A stretch of 64,000 nt of DNA, from positions 1-64,000 of the forward strand of contig JAFZLF010000024.1 of the NCBI GenBank assembly GCA_017551625.1, read 5' to 3'. Both the position numbers and the translations under genes were made by a program. Under the pieces are notes generated by a model. It was not told the DNA's origin, searched no databases, and was given only the letters and a program-made list of their open reading frames with translations. This DNA comes from Clostridiales bacterium. Lineage in GTDB: Bacteria > Bacillota > Clostridia > Saccharofermentanales > Saccharofermentanaceae. Below, piece by piece: positions 54,849 to 63,971 of the stretch (within the stretch, counting starts at the first letter, position 1; the number at the start of each line of letters is the position of its first letter).

Positions 54849-57092
54849 ATGGTCGCAGAAGTCGTGCTTCGGGATTGCGTGTGGCAGACCAATAAGAAAT
54901 ATGATTATCTGGTTCCGGATTCTCTTTCTGAGAAGATCTGTGTAGGACAGTATGTGCGTGTGCCTTTCGGAAGAGGAAACCGTGCCGAGGTGGCACTCGT
55001 GCTCTCGCTCAAGGATTGTTCAGATTCTGAAGTGAAACTTAAGACGATCGACTCCATCGTAGAAGAAGAGCCTGTACTAAACTCGGAACAACTGCAGATC
55101 TTGCACTTCGTCGTGAAGCGCTATTCGTGTACATATGGCTCGGCGATGCATCAGATGGTACCGGCTCTCGTGACGAAGAGGACCGGACGGTCTCAATTGG
55201 TCGTATCTCTAGAGTCCCCGGAAAAAGCCCGTGAGGCGCTCGAATCTGAAGCGGTCGGCTCGATCTCGCAGATCCGCGCGCTCGAATGGCTCCTCGATGT
55301 AGAGGAGATGACACTTGCGGATATCATGCAGGAATTATCTATCTCGCGTTCTCCAATCGATACACTGGCGAAGAATGGTCTGGTGAAAATCCGTTCCGTG
55401 AAGTTCTCGGCCGAGGAGCTTTCGAAGGTCAGCAATCCTTTTGAGGATATTCCGCGGATCGAAAGATGTGAAGTGACGCTTAATCCTGAACAGGAAACTG
55501 CCGTGAAAGAAGTACTGGAGTCGGAGGAGAAGAAGGAGTTTCTTCTCTTCGGTGTCACAGGAAGTGGAAAGACGGAAGTATATCTTCGGATCACGGAGAG
55601 GATCCTCGAACAGGGTGGAAGAGTACTGTATCTGGTGCCGGAGATCTCACTGACTCCGCAGACGGTCGCCCGGATACGTTCCCACTTCCCGGAAGGTGTC
55701 GCTGTTCTACATAGTCGGATGACGGCGAAGGAACGGTATGATTCATGGAAGATGATCCAGAAGGGGGAGGTTCGGATCGTGGTCGGCGCGAGGTCGGCGG
55801 TGTTTGCGCCGGTACAGAATCTCAGACTCATCATCCTGGATGAGGAGCATGACTCGTCATATAAGGCGGATACGCTTCTGCGGTATTCTGCGAGAGATGT
55901 TGCGAGATTCCGCGCCAGAAAGTCCGGGATCAAGCTTCTCCTGGGTTCTGCTACTCCTTCTGTCGAGACATACTATGCGGCTGTGAACGGGTATTCTAAA
56001 CTTCTGACGCTGCATAACCGTGCTGTAAGTGGGTCCGCGCTTCCGGAAGTAAGCATCATCGATATGCAGAAAGAGAAGGATACGGGGAATACCTCGATCT
56101 TCAGCAGGAAACTCTATTCGGCCATGAAGACGGCCCTTTCCCGAGGAGAGCAGATCATGCTTCTACTGAACCGGCGCGGATTCTCGCAGAATGTCTACTG
56201 CACCTCATGCAGAAACATGATACGCTGTCCGGATTGCGATGTGCCTATGACGCTCCATACGAAGACGATGGGACATCACCGGCTCCTGATATGTCACTAC
56301 TGCGGTAAGGTCATTCCCATGCCGTCCTGCTGTCCGAATTGCGCAAGTGAATATCTCGCGATCCGGGGGGACGGGATCCAGAAACTCGAAGACTGGGCTA
56401 CGGAAGATTTTCCGGAGGCCGTGATCCTCCGTATGGATCAGGATACGACCTCATATCGTGGCGCGCACGAGGAGATCCTCACGAAATTCCGAAATCATGA
56501 AGCCGACATTCTCGTGGGAACGCAGATGATCGCGAAGGGCCACGATTTTCCTAAGGTGTCTGTCGTCGGTATCCTCGGATCGGACAGTGTGCTGTGGCAG
56601 AGTGATTACCGGGCCAGAGAACGGGCCTTCCAGCTTCTGGCGCAGATCAGCGGAAGGGCAGGAAGGGGAGATATCCCCGGACATGTCTTTATCCAGACGG
56701 TATGCCCCGAATCCGAGATCTATTCTTTCGCGGCAACACAGGACTACGGGAGGTTTTACGAAAGCGAGATCAAGTACAGGGAGCAGCTTTCCTATCCGCC
56801 TTTCCGCGCCATCGGCGGTATACTGATTACTCATGAAAGTGAGGAGATCTGCGCCATGCAGGCCGGTATGGTCGCCGATACGCTTCGTCAGATGGCAGAA
56901 GGACTCGGAGACGATATGATTATCTTGGGGCCTTGTCCGGCCGGTATTCCGAAGATCATGAACCGTTATCGCTACCAGATCGTCGTCCGCGCGAAGAATA
57001 AAGGGCTTCTCTCGGATGGCTTTACCAAGCTCCAGACAGCCTATGCGGGATATGGTTTTTCGATCTCGGTAGATATAGACGCGATGTGGTAA
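54849..57092 (+). CDS. priA: Primosomal protein N' (replication restart helicase)
   Basis: A 747-residue 3'-5' helicase that reloads the replisome at collapsed forks. The N-terminal DNA-binding domain (1-105) has YDYLVPDSLSEKICVGQYV and VPFGRGN. The helicase core has Walker A GVTGSGKTEVYLR, VPEISLTPQ, DEEH box LDEEHDSSYKAD, GSATPSVE, motif V QMIAKGHDFP and motif VI QISGRAGRGD. A zinc region has four Cys pairs (CTSCRNMIRCPDCDVPM, CHYCG, CPNCAS). The start at 54849 is preferred to a GTG 9 bases earlier because AAGAAGG lies at the right distance. def follows. Confidence 0.96.
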   Translation: MVAEVVLRDCVWQTNKKYDYLVPDSLSEKICVGQYVRVPFGRGNRAEVALVLSLKDCSDSEVKLKTIDSIVEEEPVLNSEQLQILHFVVKRYSCTYGSAMHQMVPALVTKRTGRSQLVVSLESPEKAREALESEAVGSISQIRALEWLLDVEEMTLADIMQELSISRSPIDTLAKNGLVKIRSVKFSAEELSKVSNPFEDIPRIERCEVTLNPEQETAVKEVLESEEKKEFLLFGVTGSGKTEVYLRITERILEQGGRVLYLVPEISLTPQTVARIRSHFPEGVAVLHSRMTAKERYDSWKMIQKGEVRIVVGARSAVFAPVQNLRLIILDEEHDSSYKADTLLRYSARDVARFRARKSGIKLLLGSATPSVETYYAAVNGYSKLLTLHNRAVSGSALPEVSIIDMQKEKDTGNTSIFSRKLYSAMKTALSRGEQIMLLLNRRGFSQNVYCTSCRNMIRCPDCDVPMTLHTKTMGHHRLLICHYCGKVIPMPSCCPNCASEYLAIRGDGIQKLEDWATEDFPEAVILRMDQDTTSYRGAHEEILTKFRNHEADILVGTQMIAKGHDFPKVSVVGILGSDSVLWQSDYRARERAFQLLAQISGRAGRGDIPGHVFIQTVCPESEIYSFAATQDYGRFYESEIKYREQLSYPPFRAIGGILITHESEEICAMQAGMVADTLRQMAEGLGDDMIILGPCPAGIPKIMNRYRYQIVVRAKNKGLLSDGFTKLQTAYAGYGFSISVDIDAMW

Positions 57093-57148
57093 AATAGTTA
57101 ATCATAGACGCGGCGCCGGGGGTCCGGCGCTTGAAGGAGAGTGGCAAT

Positions 57149-57631
57149 ATGGCTTTGCGTGAAATCGTCGTGGAGGGAGATCCGATCCTTAGGAAGAAGT
57201 CCCGTCCCGTGGAGAAATTTGATGAGAAACTGGCACAGCTTCTCGATGATATGGCTGAGACCATGTACTACGATAACCGCGGTATCGGCATCGCGGCCGT
57301 ACAGGTTGGGATCTTGCGCCGTATATTTGTGGTAGACGTAGGTGACGATCACGGAAAGCTCGAGTTTATCAATCCGGAGATATATGAAAGAGAAGGATCG
57401 ACTCTCTTTATGGAGGGCTGTCTTTCCTGCCCCGGAAAGAACGGCTATGTGGAACGTCCGACACGGATCCGTGTCCGTGCCCAGGACAGAAACGGCGAGT
57501 GGTTCGATCTGGAAGCGACCGAACTTCTGGCGATCTGCATCTGCCATGAGTATGACCATCTGGACGGTATACTCTTCGTAGATAAGGTCGTGGAAGTGGA
57601 AGAAGAGGAAGAGGACGGAGAAGAATCCTGA
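57149..57631 (+). CDS. def: Peptide deformylase
   Basis: A 160-residue metallohydrolase removing the N-formyl group from new proteins. Motif 1 GIGIAAVQVG (with V-G in place of the usual GxGLAAxQ wording), motif 2 EGCLSCPG (Glu89, Cys91) and motif 3 HEYDH (His133, His137) give a complete metal site. A short Glu/Asp-rich C-terminal tail is present. The start at 57149 has AAGGAG 9 bases upstream. fmt follows after 2 bases; together they remove and add the formyl group. Confidence 0.96.
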   Translation: MALREIVVEGDPILRKKSRPVEKFDEKLAQLLDDMAETMYYDNRGIGIAAVQVGILRRIFVVDVGDDHGKLEFINPEIYEREGSTLFMEGCLSCPGKNGYVERPTRIRVRAQDRNGEWFDLEATELLAICICHEYDHLDGILFVDKVVEVEEEEEDGEES

Positions 57632-57633
57632 TT

Positions 57634-58596
57634 ATGCGTATTGTGTTTATGGGTACGCCGGAGCTGGCGGCTACGGTTCTGGCCCGTCTTGTTGAAGAAA
57701 AATATGATGTGGTCCTGTGTGTGACCCAGCCGGATAAGCCTGTCGGACGGAAGATGATCCTTACCGCGCCGCCGGCAAAGGTAGCGGCGCAGAAACACGG
57801 GATTGAAGTGTGGCAGCCGTCTACACTCCGCACGGAGGAATCGATCGAGAAGATCGCCGCCATCGCGCCGGATCTGATCGTGACGGCGGCCTACGGGAAG
57901 ATCCTTCCGCAGGCGATGCTCGATATCCCTAAGTACGGATGTCTGAATGTGCACGGCTCGCTTCTTCCTCAGTATCGTGGAGCGGCACCTGTACAGCGTG
58001 CGATCATGGACATGAAGGATAAGACAGGTGTGACGATCATGAAAATGGATGCGGGGATGGATACCGGTGATATCCTGACACAGACGGAAGTCCCGATCAC
58101 TCCGCGTGTACATACTCCTCAGCTTATGGAGCAGCTGGCTGTTGCCGGCGCGGATCTTCTGATCCGGACGATCCCGGGATATATCGACGGGACGATTCGT
58201 CCGGTTCCGCAGGATCACACTCTCGCGACGATGTCGCCGCCAATCGGCAAGGATGAGGGAAAGATCTCTTGGAACCGTCCTTGTGCAGCCATTTCGGCAC
58301 AGGTACGCGCCCTGTCAGCCTGGCCGGGAGCCTCGACCATGTGGAAGGGCGGAAGACTCAAGATCTACGATGCCTGCACGGCAGAAGAGTCAGACATATT
58401 GGAGAACTACCGAAGGGATCACGGCGAACCGGAACCTGGAACCGTGCTCTTCGGGAAGAAGGGTACTCTGGCAGTTATGTGTGCGGATGCACCGTTACTG
58501 CTTCTGGAACTGCAGCCTTCTTCAGGTAAGAGAATGAAAGCGATCGACTGCGCCCATAACTTCGAAGTGGGGGCGAAGATGGAGGACGAGCCGTAA
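57634..58596 (+). CDS. fmt: Methionyl-tRNA formyltransferase
   Basis: A 320-residue enzyme formylating initiator Met-tRNA from 10-formyl-tetrahydrofolate. IVFMGTPELAATVLA opens the Rossmann-like domain; CVTQPDKPVGRKM, the catalytic block LNVHGSLLPQYRGAAPVQRAIM (split as LNVHGSLLPQYRG, AAPVQRAIM) and KMDAGMDTGDIL follow, and the OB-type C-domain binds tRNA. Its TAA overlaps the rsmB ATG by one base. Confidence 0.97.
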   Translation: MRIVFMGTPELAATVLARLVEEKYDVVLCVTQPDKPVGRKMILTAPPAKVAAQKHGIEVWQPSTLRTEESIEKIAAIAPDLIVTAAYGKILPQAMLDIPKYGCLNVHGSLLPQYRGAAPVQRAIMDMKDKTGVTIMKMDAGMDTGDILTQTEVPITPRVHTPQLMEQLAVAGADLLIRTIPGYIDGTIRPVPQDHTLATMSPPIGKDEGKISWNRPCAAISAQVRALSAWPGASTMWKGGRLKIYDACTAEESDILENYRRDHGEPEPGTVLFGKKGTLAVMCADAPLLLLELQPSSGKRMKAIDCAHNFEVGAKMEDEP

Positions 58597-59969
58597 TGGG
58601 ATCATACCCGGATCAGGCGAGAATCACGGCATACCGTTGCCTCTTCGAAGTCCTGGAGAATCAGGGCTATTCCAATCTTGTACTGAAGCAGGAACTGTCC
58701 GCCTGTCCTCTGGAAGAGAAGGACAGAGCCTTCGTGACGGCGATGGTATATGGAACGGTGACACGTGTCTATACGATCGATGCCTTGCTTGCCCCGTATC
58801 TCAAGAAGAATCTCTACGATATGGATGCACCTGTCCGTACATGTCTTCGTATGGGGGCCTGGCAGGTGCTCTTCGCGTATGGGGTGAAGGACTATGCTGC
58901 CGTTTCGTCGACGGTCGATCTGGCCAGGGAAGTCTGCGGTAAGGGGGCAGAAGGTCTGGTAAATGCAGTTCTGCGCCGTCTCTCTGAAGAGGGAAAGACA
59001 CGACTTGAGGCCATTCCTGCGAAAAAGACCGACATACTATATTCGCTTAAGAGTGAGATTGCCGGGTGCTTTATCAAGTGGTATGGAAGAGAGAAGGCCG
59101 TAAGGATCATGGATGCGTACTTTTCTGTACCGAAGGTCACACTTCGTCCGAACCGCATCCGTGTACCGGTTGTGGAGGAACTGATCGGCGAACTGGAAAG
59201 GGACGGCATTCATGTATCGAAAGATCCGATCCTGCCGGAAGCGCTGGATCTGACAGAACAGAGCAGAGATGTCTCGGTGACAAGTGCTTTTGCCGAAGGG
59301 AGATTCTCCGTACAGAGCCTGTCGGCGATGCTGGTAGGGATCATATGCGATCCGGATCCGGACTGGAATATCCTCGACACCTGCAGCGCGCCCGGAGGAA
59401 AGACCATGCATCTGGCGGAACTTCAGGGAGATCAGGGACATATCGATGCGCTGGATGCCAATGAGATCCGGCTGAAGATGGTCTCCGAGTCTGCGGAGAG
59501 ACTGGGTCTTCGTTCGGTCTTTACTCTCCCTTATGACTGTACATACTTAAATGATGAGAAGGAAAGACTGCTTCAAGAGTACGATCTTGTTCTCTGTGAT
59601 GTGCCGTGCAGTGGTCTGGGACTTCTCCACAGAAAACCGGATATCCGGTTGTCGATGACCTATGAGAAGATGCAGCAACTCCTCCCTATACAGAAGAGTA
59701 TCCTCGAGAATGCTTCTGCCCGCGTGAGACCGGGCGGATATCTGGTATATAGCACATGTACGGTAAACCCGCATGAGAATGAAGAACAGGTCGATGCTTT
59801 TATCGCTTCTCATCCTGAATTCGAGTGCGTGTCTTTCTCATCGCTTCTTCCGGAAAGTCTGCTTCTCAACCCGCGGCTGAAGGAAGAAAGCGGCCGTGGG
59901 AAGATGACGATCCTTCCGGACGAAGAGGGGATGGACGGATTCTTTATCGCGAAACTAAGGAGGCACTGA
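58596..59969 (+). CDS. rsmB: 16S rRNA cytosine-967 C5-methyltransferase
   Basis: A 457-residue SAM-dependent rRNA methyltransferase. Residues 1-150 are the NusB-like RNA-binding domain (EEKDRAFVTAMVYGTV). The methyltransferase domain has motif I DTCSAPGGKTMHLAEL, motif IV CDVPCSGLGLLHRKPD and motif VI VYSTCTVNPHENEEQV, with both active cysteines (in PCSG and STC). It lies in the conserved def-fmt-rsmB-rlmN-prpC-prkC run. Confidence 0.96.
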   Translation: MGSYPDQARITAYRCLFEVLENQGYSNLVLKQELSACPLEEKDRAFVTAMVYGTVTRVYTIDALLAPYLKKNLYDMDAPVRTCLRMGAWQVLFAYGVKDYAAVSSTVDLAREVCGKGAEGLVNAVLRRLSEEGKTRLEAIPAKKTDILYSLKSEIAGCFIKWYGREKAVRIMDAYFSVPKVTLRPNRIRVPVVEELIGELERDGIHVSKDPILPEALDLTEQSRDVSVTSAFAEGRFSVQSLSAMLVGIICDPDPDWNILDTCSAPGGKTMHLAELQGDQGHIDALDANEIRLKMVSESAERLGLRSVFTLPYDCTYLNDEKERLLQEYDLVLCDVPCSGLGLLHRKPDIRLSMTYEKMQQLLPIQKSILENASARVRPGGYLVYSTCTVNPHENEEQVDAFIASHPEFECVSFSSLLPESLLLNPRLKEESGRGKMTILPDEEGMDGFFIAKLRRH

Positions 59970-59971
59970 TC

Positions 59972-61012
59972 ATGGAAAGGTGTTTTATTCTGGATATGGA
60001 TCTTCCGATGTGGGAAGAATATGTCCGAGAAAAGGGATATCCCAGATTTCGTGCGGCCCAGATCTATTCGTGGCTCGGTAAAGGCGTGATCGATCCCGAG
60101 AAGATGACGAATCTCAGTAAGGAGATCAAGACGGGCCTTCTGGAAGATTTTATCTGCGAGAGCATGAGTATCGAGAAGCACCTGGTCTCGAAGCTCGACG
60201 GTACGCAGAAGTTCGTGTTCCGCCTCTATGACGGACACTGTATCGAGACGGTGCTGATGCGGTATAAGACCGGACTTTCGATCTGTATCTCCTCACAGGC
60301 CGGATGTAAGATGGGATGCCGTTTCTGTGCCTCGGCGCATGCCGGATTCGGAAGGTCGCTTACCCGTGGCGAGATGCTCGGGCAGGTGCTCCTGGCCGGA
60401 GCTTCTGCCGGGGAGAGGATCCACAGCGTGGTGGTCATGGGGATCGGAGAACCTTTCGATAACTATGATGAGCTTCTGGGCTTCCTGAGACTTGCTAATG
60501 ACGAGAAGGGACTCAATCTCGGCGCCCGTCATATCACGGTCTCAACTTGCGGTCTTGTGCCTCAAATGTTACAATTTTCTGAGATTGATATGCAGGTGAA
60601 TCTGTCCGTTTCTCTGCATGCTCCTAATGATGCTCTCAGGAAGAGTATCATGCCCATCGCCAACAAGTATTCCATGCAGGAACTGCTGGATGCCTGTCGG
60701 ACGTATGAGCAGAACACGAACCGGCGTATCACCTTCGAGTATTCGCTCTTTGACGGGATCAACGATACGCCGGAATGTGCGCGTGAACTGTGCCGGGTAC
60801 TTAAGGGGATCCATTGCCATATCAATCTTATCGCTGCCAATGAGTTTGACGGGAGTGACTTCCATAGGAGTAAGCCGCAGTCCGTACGGGCGTTCCAGGA
60901 TCTCCTTACGAAGAACGGCATGACCGTAACACTGCGGCGCGAGATGGGTTCGGATATCATGGCCGCCTGCGGTCAATTGAGAAGAGGTTTGCAGGAGAAG
61001 AAAGAGACATGA
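59972..61012 (+). CDS. rlmN: Dual-specificity RNA methyltransferase RlmN (A2503 of 23S rRNA / A37 of tRNA)
   Basis: A 346-residue radical-SAM methyltransferase. The start at 59972 follows AAGGAGG; longer frames overlap rsmB. The cluster motif is CKMGCRFCA (Cys112, 116, 119), with VVMGIGEPFDNYDELL, ITVSTCGLVPQM, NLSVSLHAPND and RRITFEYSLFDGIND; the C-terminal MAACGQL carries the methyl-carrying cysteine. The Cfr-type differences cannot be excluded by eye, but the neighbourhood is the housekeeping rlmN one. Coupled to prpC by ATGA. Confidence 0.95.
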   Translation: MERCFILDMDLPMWEEYVREKGYPRFRAAQIYSWLGKGVIDPEKMTNLSKEIKTGLLEDFICESMSIEKHLVSKLDGTQKFVFRLYDGHCIETVLMRYKTGLSICISSQAGCKMGCRFCASAHAGFGRSLTRGEMLGQVLLAGASAGERIHSVVVMGIGEPFDNYDELLGFLRLANDEKGLNLGARHITVSTCGLVPQMLQFSEIDMQVNLSVSLHAPNDALRKSIMPIANKYSMQELLDACRTYEQNTNRRITFEYSLFDGINDTPECARELCRVLKGIHCHINLIAANEFDGSDFHRSKPQSVRAFQDLLTKNGMTVTLRREMGSDIMAACGQLRRGLQEKKET

Positions 61013-61764
61013 AAGTAGTGAGTGTATCCGACACAGGTCTGGTGCGCGCGAACAATGAGGATTGTCTTGCAGTCTTTTCCGTCGGTAAGGACGAGTGCTT
61101 CGTGATTGCTGATGGCATGGGCGGTCATGCGGCCGGGGAACTGGCCAGTAAGACCGCGGTCGAGTATGTCCGTCAATCTCTAAATGATTATCTTTACGAG
61201 GCGGATGATCCGCAGAAACTGCAGAAACTCCTTTCTTTCACTCTGGAAAAAGCAAATGTGAAAGTTTATCTGGCCTCTCTGTCCGGCTTCCGTTTCCGCG
61301 GTATGGGTACGACGCTGACAGTGGCTGTTCTTCGGAATAATGTCCTGTATGTGTCCCATATCGGTGACTGCAGGCTCTACCATCTCCATGGTCAGCGTAT
61401 GAAACAATTGACGACCGACCATACTCTCGTACAAAGGATGGTCGAAAAAGGTGTGATCACAAAAGAGGAAGCGAGAACACATCCGAAGAGACACGTACTG
61501 CTCCGTTCACTAGGTGTGAATGAATACGTCATGCCGGATACGTTCTCGGTTGCAATTAGTAACGGAGATGTTATACTTTTGTGTTCAGATGGCCTTTATG
61601 GCTGTGTCGAGGACAAAACGATCCGGGCGGTGCTGAGAAAGCACAAGGACCTGCATTACTGTATCCAGCTCCTGATGGATCTGACAGAAGCAGCCGGCGC
61701 CCCTGATAATATATCGATGATCCTGGCCGAGTGCGAGGTCCGGAAAAACAAGGAGAAAACATGA
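61009..61764 (+). CDS. prpC: PP2C-type serine/threonine protein phosphatase
   Basis: A 251-residue metal-dependent phosphatase reversing PrkC phosphorylation. Motifs SDTGLVRANNEDCL, VIADGMGGHAAGELAS (metal Asp), GMGTTLTVAVL, HIGDCRLYHL, VILLCSDGLYG and APDNISMILA cover the family's metal-binding aspartates. It overlaps both rlmN and prkC by ATGA, the classic prpC-prkC pair. Confidence 0.96.
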   Translation: MKVVSVSDTGLVRANNEDCLAVFSVGKDECFVIADGMGGHAAGELASKTAVEYVRQSLNDYLYEADDPQKLQKLLSFTLEKANVKVYLASLSGFRFRGMGTTLTVAVLRNNVLYVSHIGDCRLYHLHGQRMKQLTTDHTLVQRMVEKGVITKEEARTHPKRHVLLRSLGVNEYVMPDTFSVAISNGDVILLCSDGLYGCVEDKTIRAVLRKHKDLHYCIQLLMDLTEAAGAPDNISMILAECEVRKNKEKT

Positions 61765-63941
61765 GTGCACCAATAAACCCTGAGGGTATGATTCTTGGCG
61801 GGAGATACCGCATCGTGAAACTGATCGGAAGCGGTGGTATGGCCGATGTCTATCTGGCGACCGACCTCGATTCCGGTATGAATGTGGCGATCAAGATCCT
61901 GAAGCAGGAATTTGCTACCAATCTGGAATTCATCAAGAGATTCGATACGGAGGCTAAGGCTGCCTCATCGCTCTCGCATGCGAATATCGTTCATGTTTTC
62001 GGTGTCGGTACGGAAGGACCGATCCGCTACATGGTGCAGGAGTATGTCGAGGGAATCACTGTCAAGGATATGATCCTGCAGAACGGACATCTGGACTGGA
62101 AGGTCGCCGTTCCGATCGTGATCCAGGTGGGCATGGCGCTCGATACGGCTCACCAGAACGGTATCGTGCATCGTGATATCAAGCCGCATAATATCCTGAT
62201 CACCCGTGACCGTGTGGCGAAGGTGACGGACTTCGGTATCGCACATGCTTCTACCAATCATACGATCACACTGACATCCGGCGGTGCGCTCGGTTCGGTC
62301 CACTATTTCTCACCGGAACAGGCCCGAGGCGGGATCGTCAGCCCCAGTTCCGATATTTACTCGCTGGGCGTGACGCTCTTTGAGATGCTGACCGGACGTG
62401 TACCCTTTGACGGAGAGAATTCTGTGGCGATCGCGGTGAAGCATCTCCAGGATCCGGTGCCGTATGCATCTTCCTTTGTCCCCGGTATCCCGCAAGGCCT
62501 CGATGCGATCATCCAGAAGGCGATGCAGAAAGATCCGAAGATGCGCTATAAGTCCATCCGTGAGATGGTCACGGAACTTGATGCCCTGATGGTCGATCCG
62601 AACGGTTCGTACGGCATCGTGGACGCTTCGGCTGAGACACCGAGTGATAATGCAGATGTCTCCGGTGTGGCGCCGGTCATCCGTCAGGAACCCAATTACG
62701 GGAAGCTTAAAGATATCGAGAGGTCGATCAAGGTCAGAAGACGTTCGAGATGGAAGGATAATCTCATCGTGATTGTCGTCGTCATCGTGATCATCGGTCT
62801 TCTTATCGGTCTTACCTATCTGGTGACCGATACACTGAAGAAATCCGTGCGACAGGAGACACAGAGCGTATTTGTCGTGCAGAACTATGTCGGCAAGACG
62901 ATCGTTGAAGTGCAGCAGAGTTTCGAGGAACATGAGTTTACGACGTATAAGGTCGAATATGAGATCCGTACGGACTATGCGCCGGGCGTGGTCGTAAAGC
63001 AAAATATTCAGGAAGGCATGGAGATGAAGAACAACAGTTCCGTCAATGTCCTCGTCCTCACGGTCAGTAAGGCACCGGATGAAGTTGAACTCCCTGATTA
63101 TTCGGGTATGAAGTATGCCGAAGCCTATGAGGCGCTTAAGAAAGAAGGATACGAAGTTTCGGCTCGTCCGGAGATCAACGACTCTGTCGATGAGGGGATC
63201 GTTCTTCGTACGGAACCGGCGGCGGGTACCCCTGTCAAACCGAATTCCAAAGTGGCGATCGTCTTCAGCCAGAAGTCTTCGGAGATCGAAGTCCCGTATA
63301 TCTATAAGTCGGACCTGAAGACGGCTAAAGAGATGATCGATCAGGCCGATCTGGTACTTGGCGGCATCGAGATCAGTCCGGAACTGCAGGAACAGAATCT
63401 TCCGGATACGGATCTGTACGTTCTTCTGTCAGATCCGACACCGGGTACCAAGGTGCAGAGAAAGTCTGCGATACGTCTGTATGTGGGTAATGCAGAAGAT
63501 GTCGCCCGTGGCGGAACACCGACCCCGACACCGGAGATCATCGGGTATACGCTGAGCCTCGAGTATGTGGGTGAGGGCTCTGTAACCGGTGGTGGAGTCT
63601 ATCCGGTCAATGATCCTGTTACGGTCACTGCAGTGCCGAATATAGGATATCAGTTCGTCTCGTGGGTCGATGAGAACGGTACGATCATCAGCTATTCTTC
63701 GTCATACACATTTGTCATGCCGGAGTATGATATCACGATGAGGGCGATATTCGAGCCGGTACCGACTCCTTCTCCGATTCCTACGGCAACACCGACGCCA
63801 ACACCAACGCCGACGCCGACACCAACGCCGGTCCCGACACCGACGGAAACGTCGACGCCGGTACCGCCGTCGTCTTCGGAGTCGGATCCGACATCGCCGG
63901 AAAATCCGGAGGATCCTAACGGAGAACTGCCGATCACCTGA
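61761..63941 (+). CDS. prkC: PASTA-domain serine/threonine kinase with an added InlB-like domain
   Basis: A 726-residue membrane kinase that senses cell-wall fragments. The cytoplasmic kinase (about 10-275) has IGSGGMADVYLAT, the invariant Lys in VAIKILKQE, HRDIKPHN with catalytic Asp139, DFGIAHAS and SPEQARGG. A membrane helix lies at about 333-357. Three PASTA domains follow (about 370-435, 437-503, 505-575), each with the expected xxGTxVxxxSxV pattern; the third is the most diverged. Unlike the usual architecture, residues about 594-668 form an InlB/Flg_new_2-type repeat (GSVTGGGVYPVNDPVTVTA, GYQFVSWVDENG), followed by a Thr/Pro-repeat tail to the end. The start at 61761 overlaps prpC (ATGA). 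Confidence 0.93.
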   Translation: MSAPINPEGMILGGRYRIVKLIGSGGMADVYLATDLDSGMNVAIKILKQEFATNLEFIKRFDTEAKAASSLSHANIVHVFGVGTEGPIRYMVQEYVEGITVKDMILQNGHLDWKVAVPIVIQVGMALDTAHQNGIVHRDIKPHNILITRDRVAKVTDFGIAHASTNHTITLTSGGALGSVHYFSPEQARGGIVSPSSDIYSLGVTLFEMLTGRVPFDGENSVAIAVKHLQDPVPYASSFVPGIPQGLDAIIQKAMQKDPKMRYKSIREMVTELDALMVDPNGSYGIVDASAETPSDNADVSGVAPVIRQEPNYGKLKDIERSIKVRRRSRWKDNLIVIVVVIVIIGLLIGLTYLVTDTLKKSVRQETQSVFVVQNYVGKTIVEVQQSFEEHEFTTYKVEYEIRTDYAPGVVVKQNIQEGMEMKNNSSVNVLVLTVSKAPDEVELPDYSGMKYAEAYEALKKEGYEVSARPEINDSVDEGIVLRTEPAAGTPVKPNSKVAIVFSQKSSEIEVPYIYKSDLKTAKEMIDQADLVLGGIEISPELQEQNLPDTDLYVLLSDPTPGTKVQRKSAIRLYVGNAEDVARGGTPTPTPEIIGYTLSLEYVGEGSVTGGGVYPVNDPVTVTAVPNIGYQFVSWVDENGTIISYSSSYTFVMPEYDITMRAIFEPVPTPSPIPTATPTPTPTPTPTPTPVPTPTETSTPVPPSSSESDPTSPENPEDPNGELPIT

Positions 63942-63971
63942 TGACAGGCGATTCTCGAGTTGGCGTACGCT

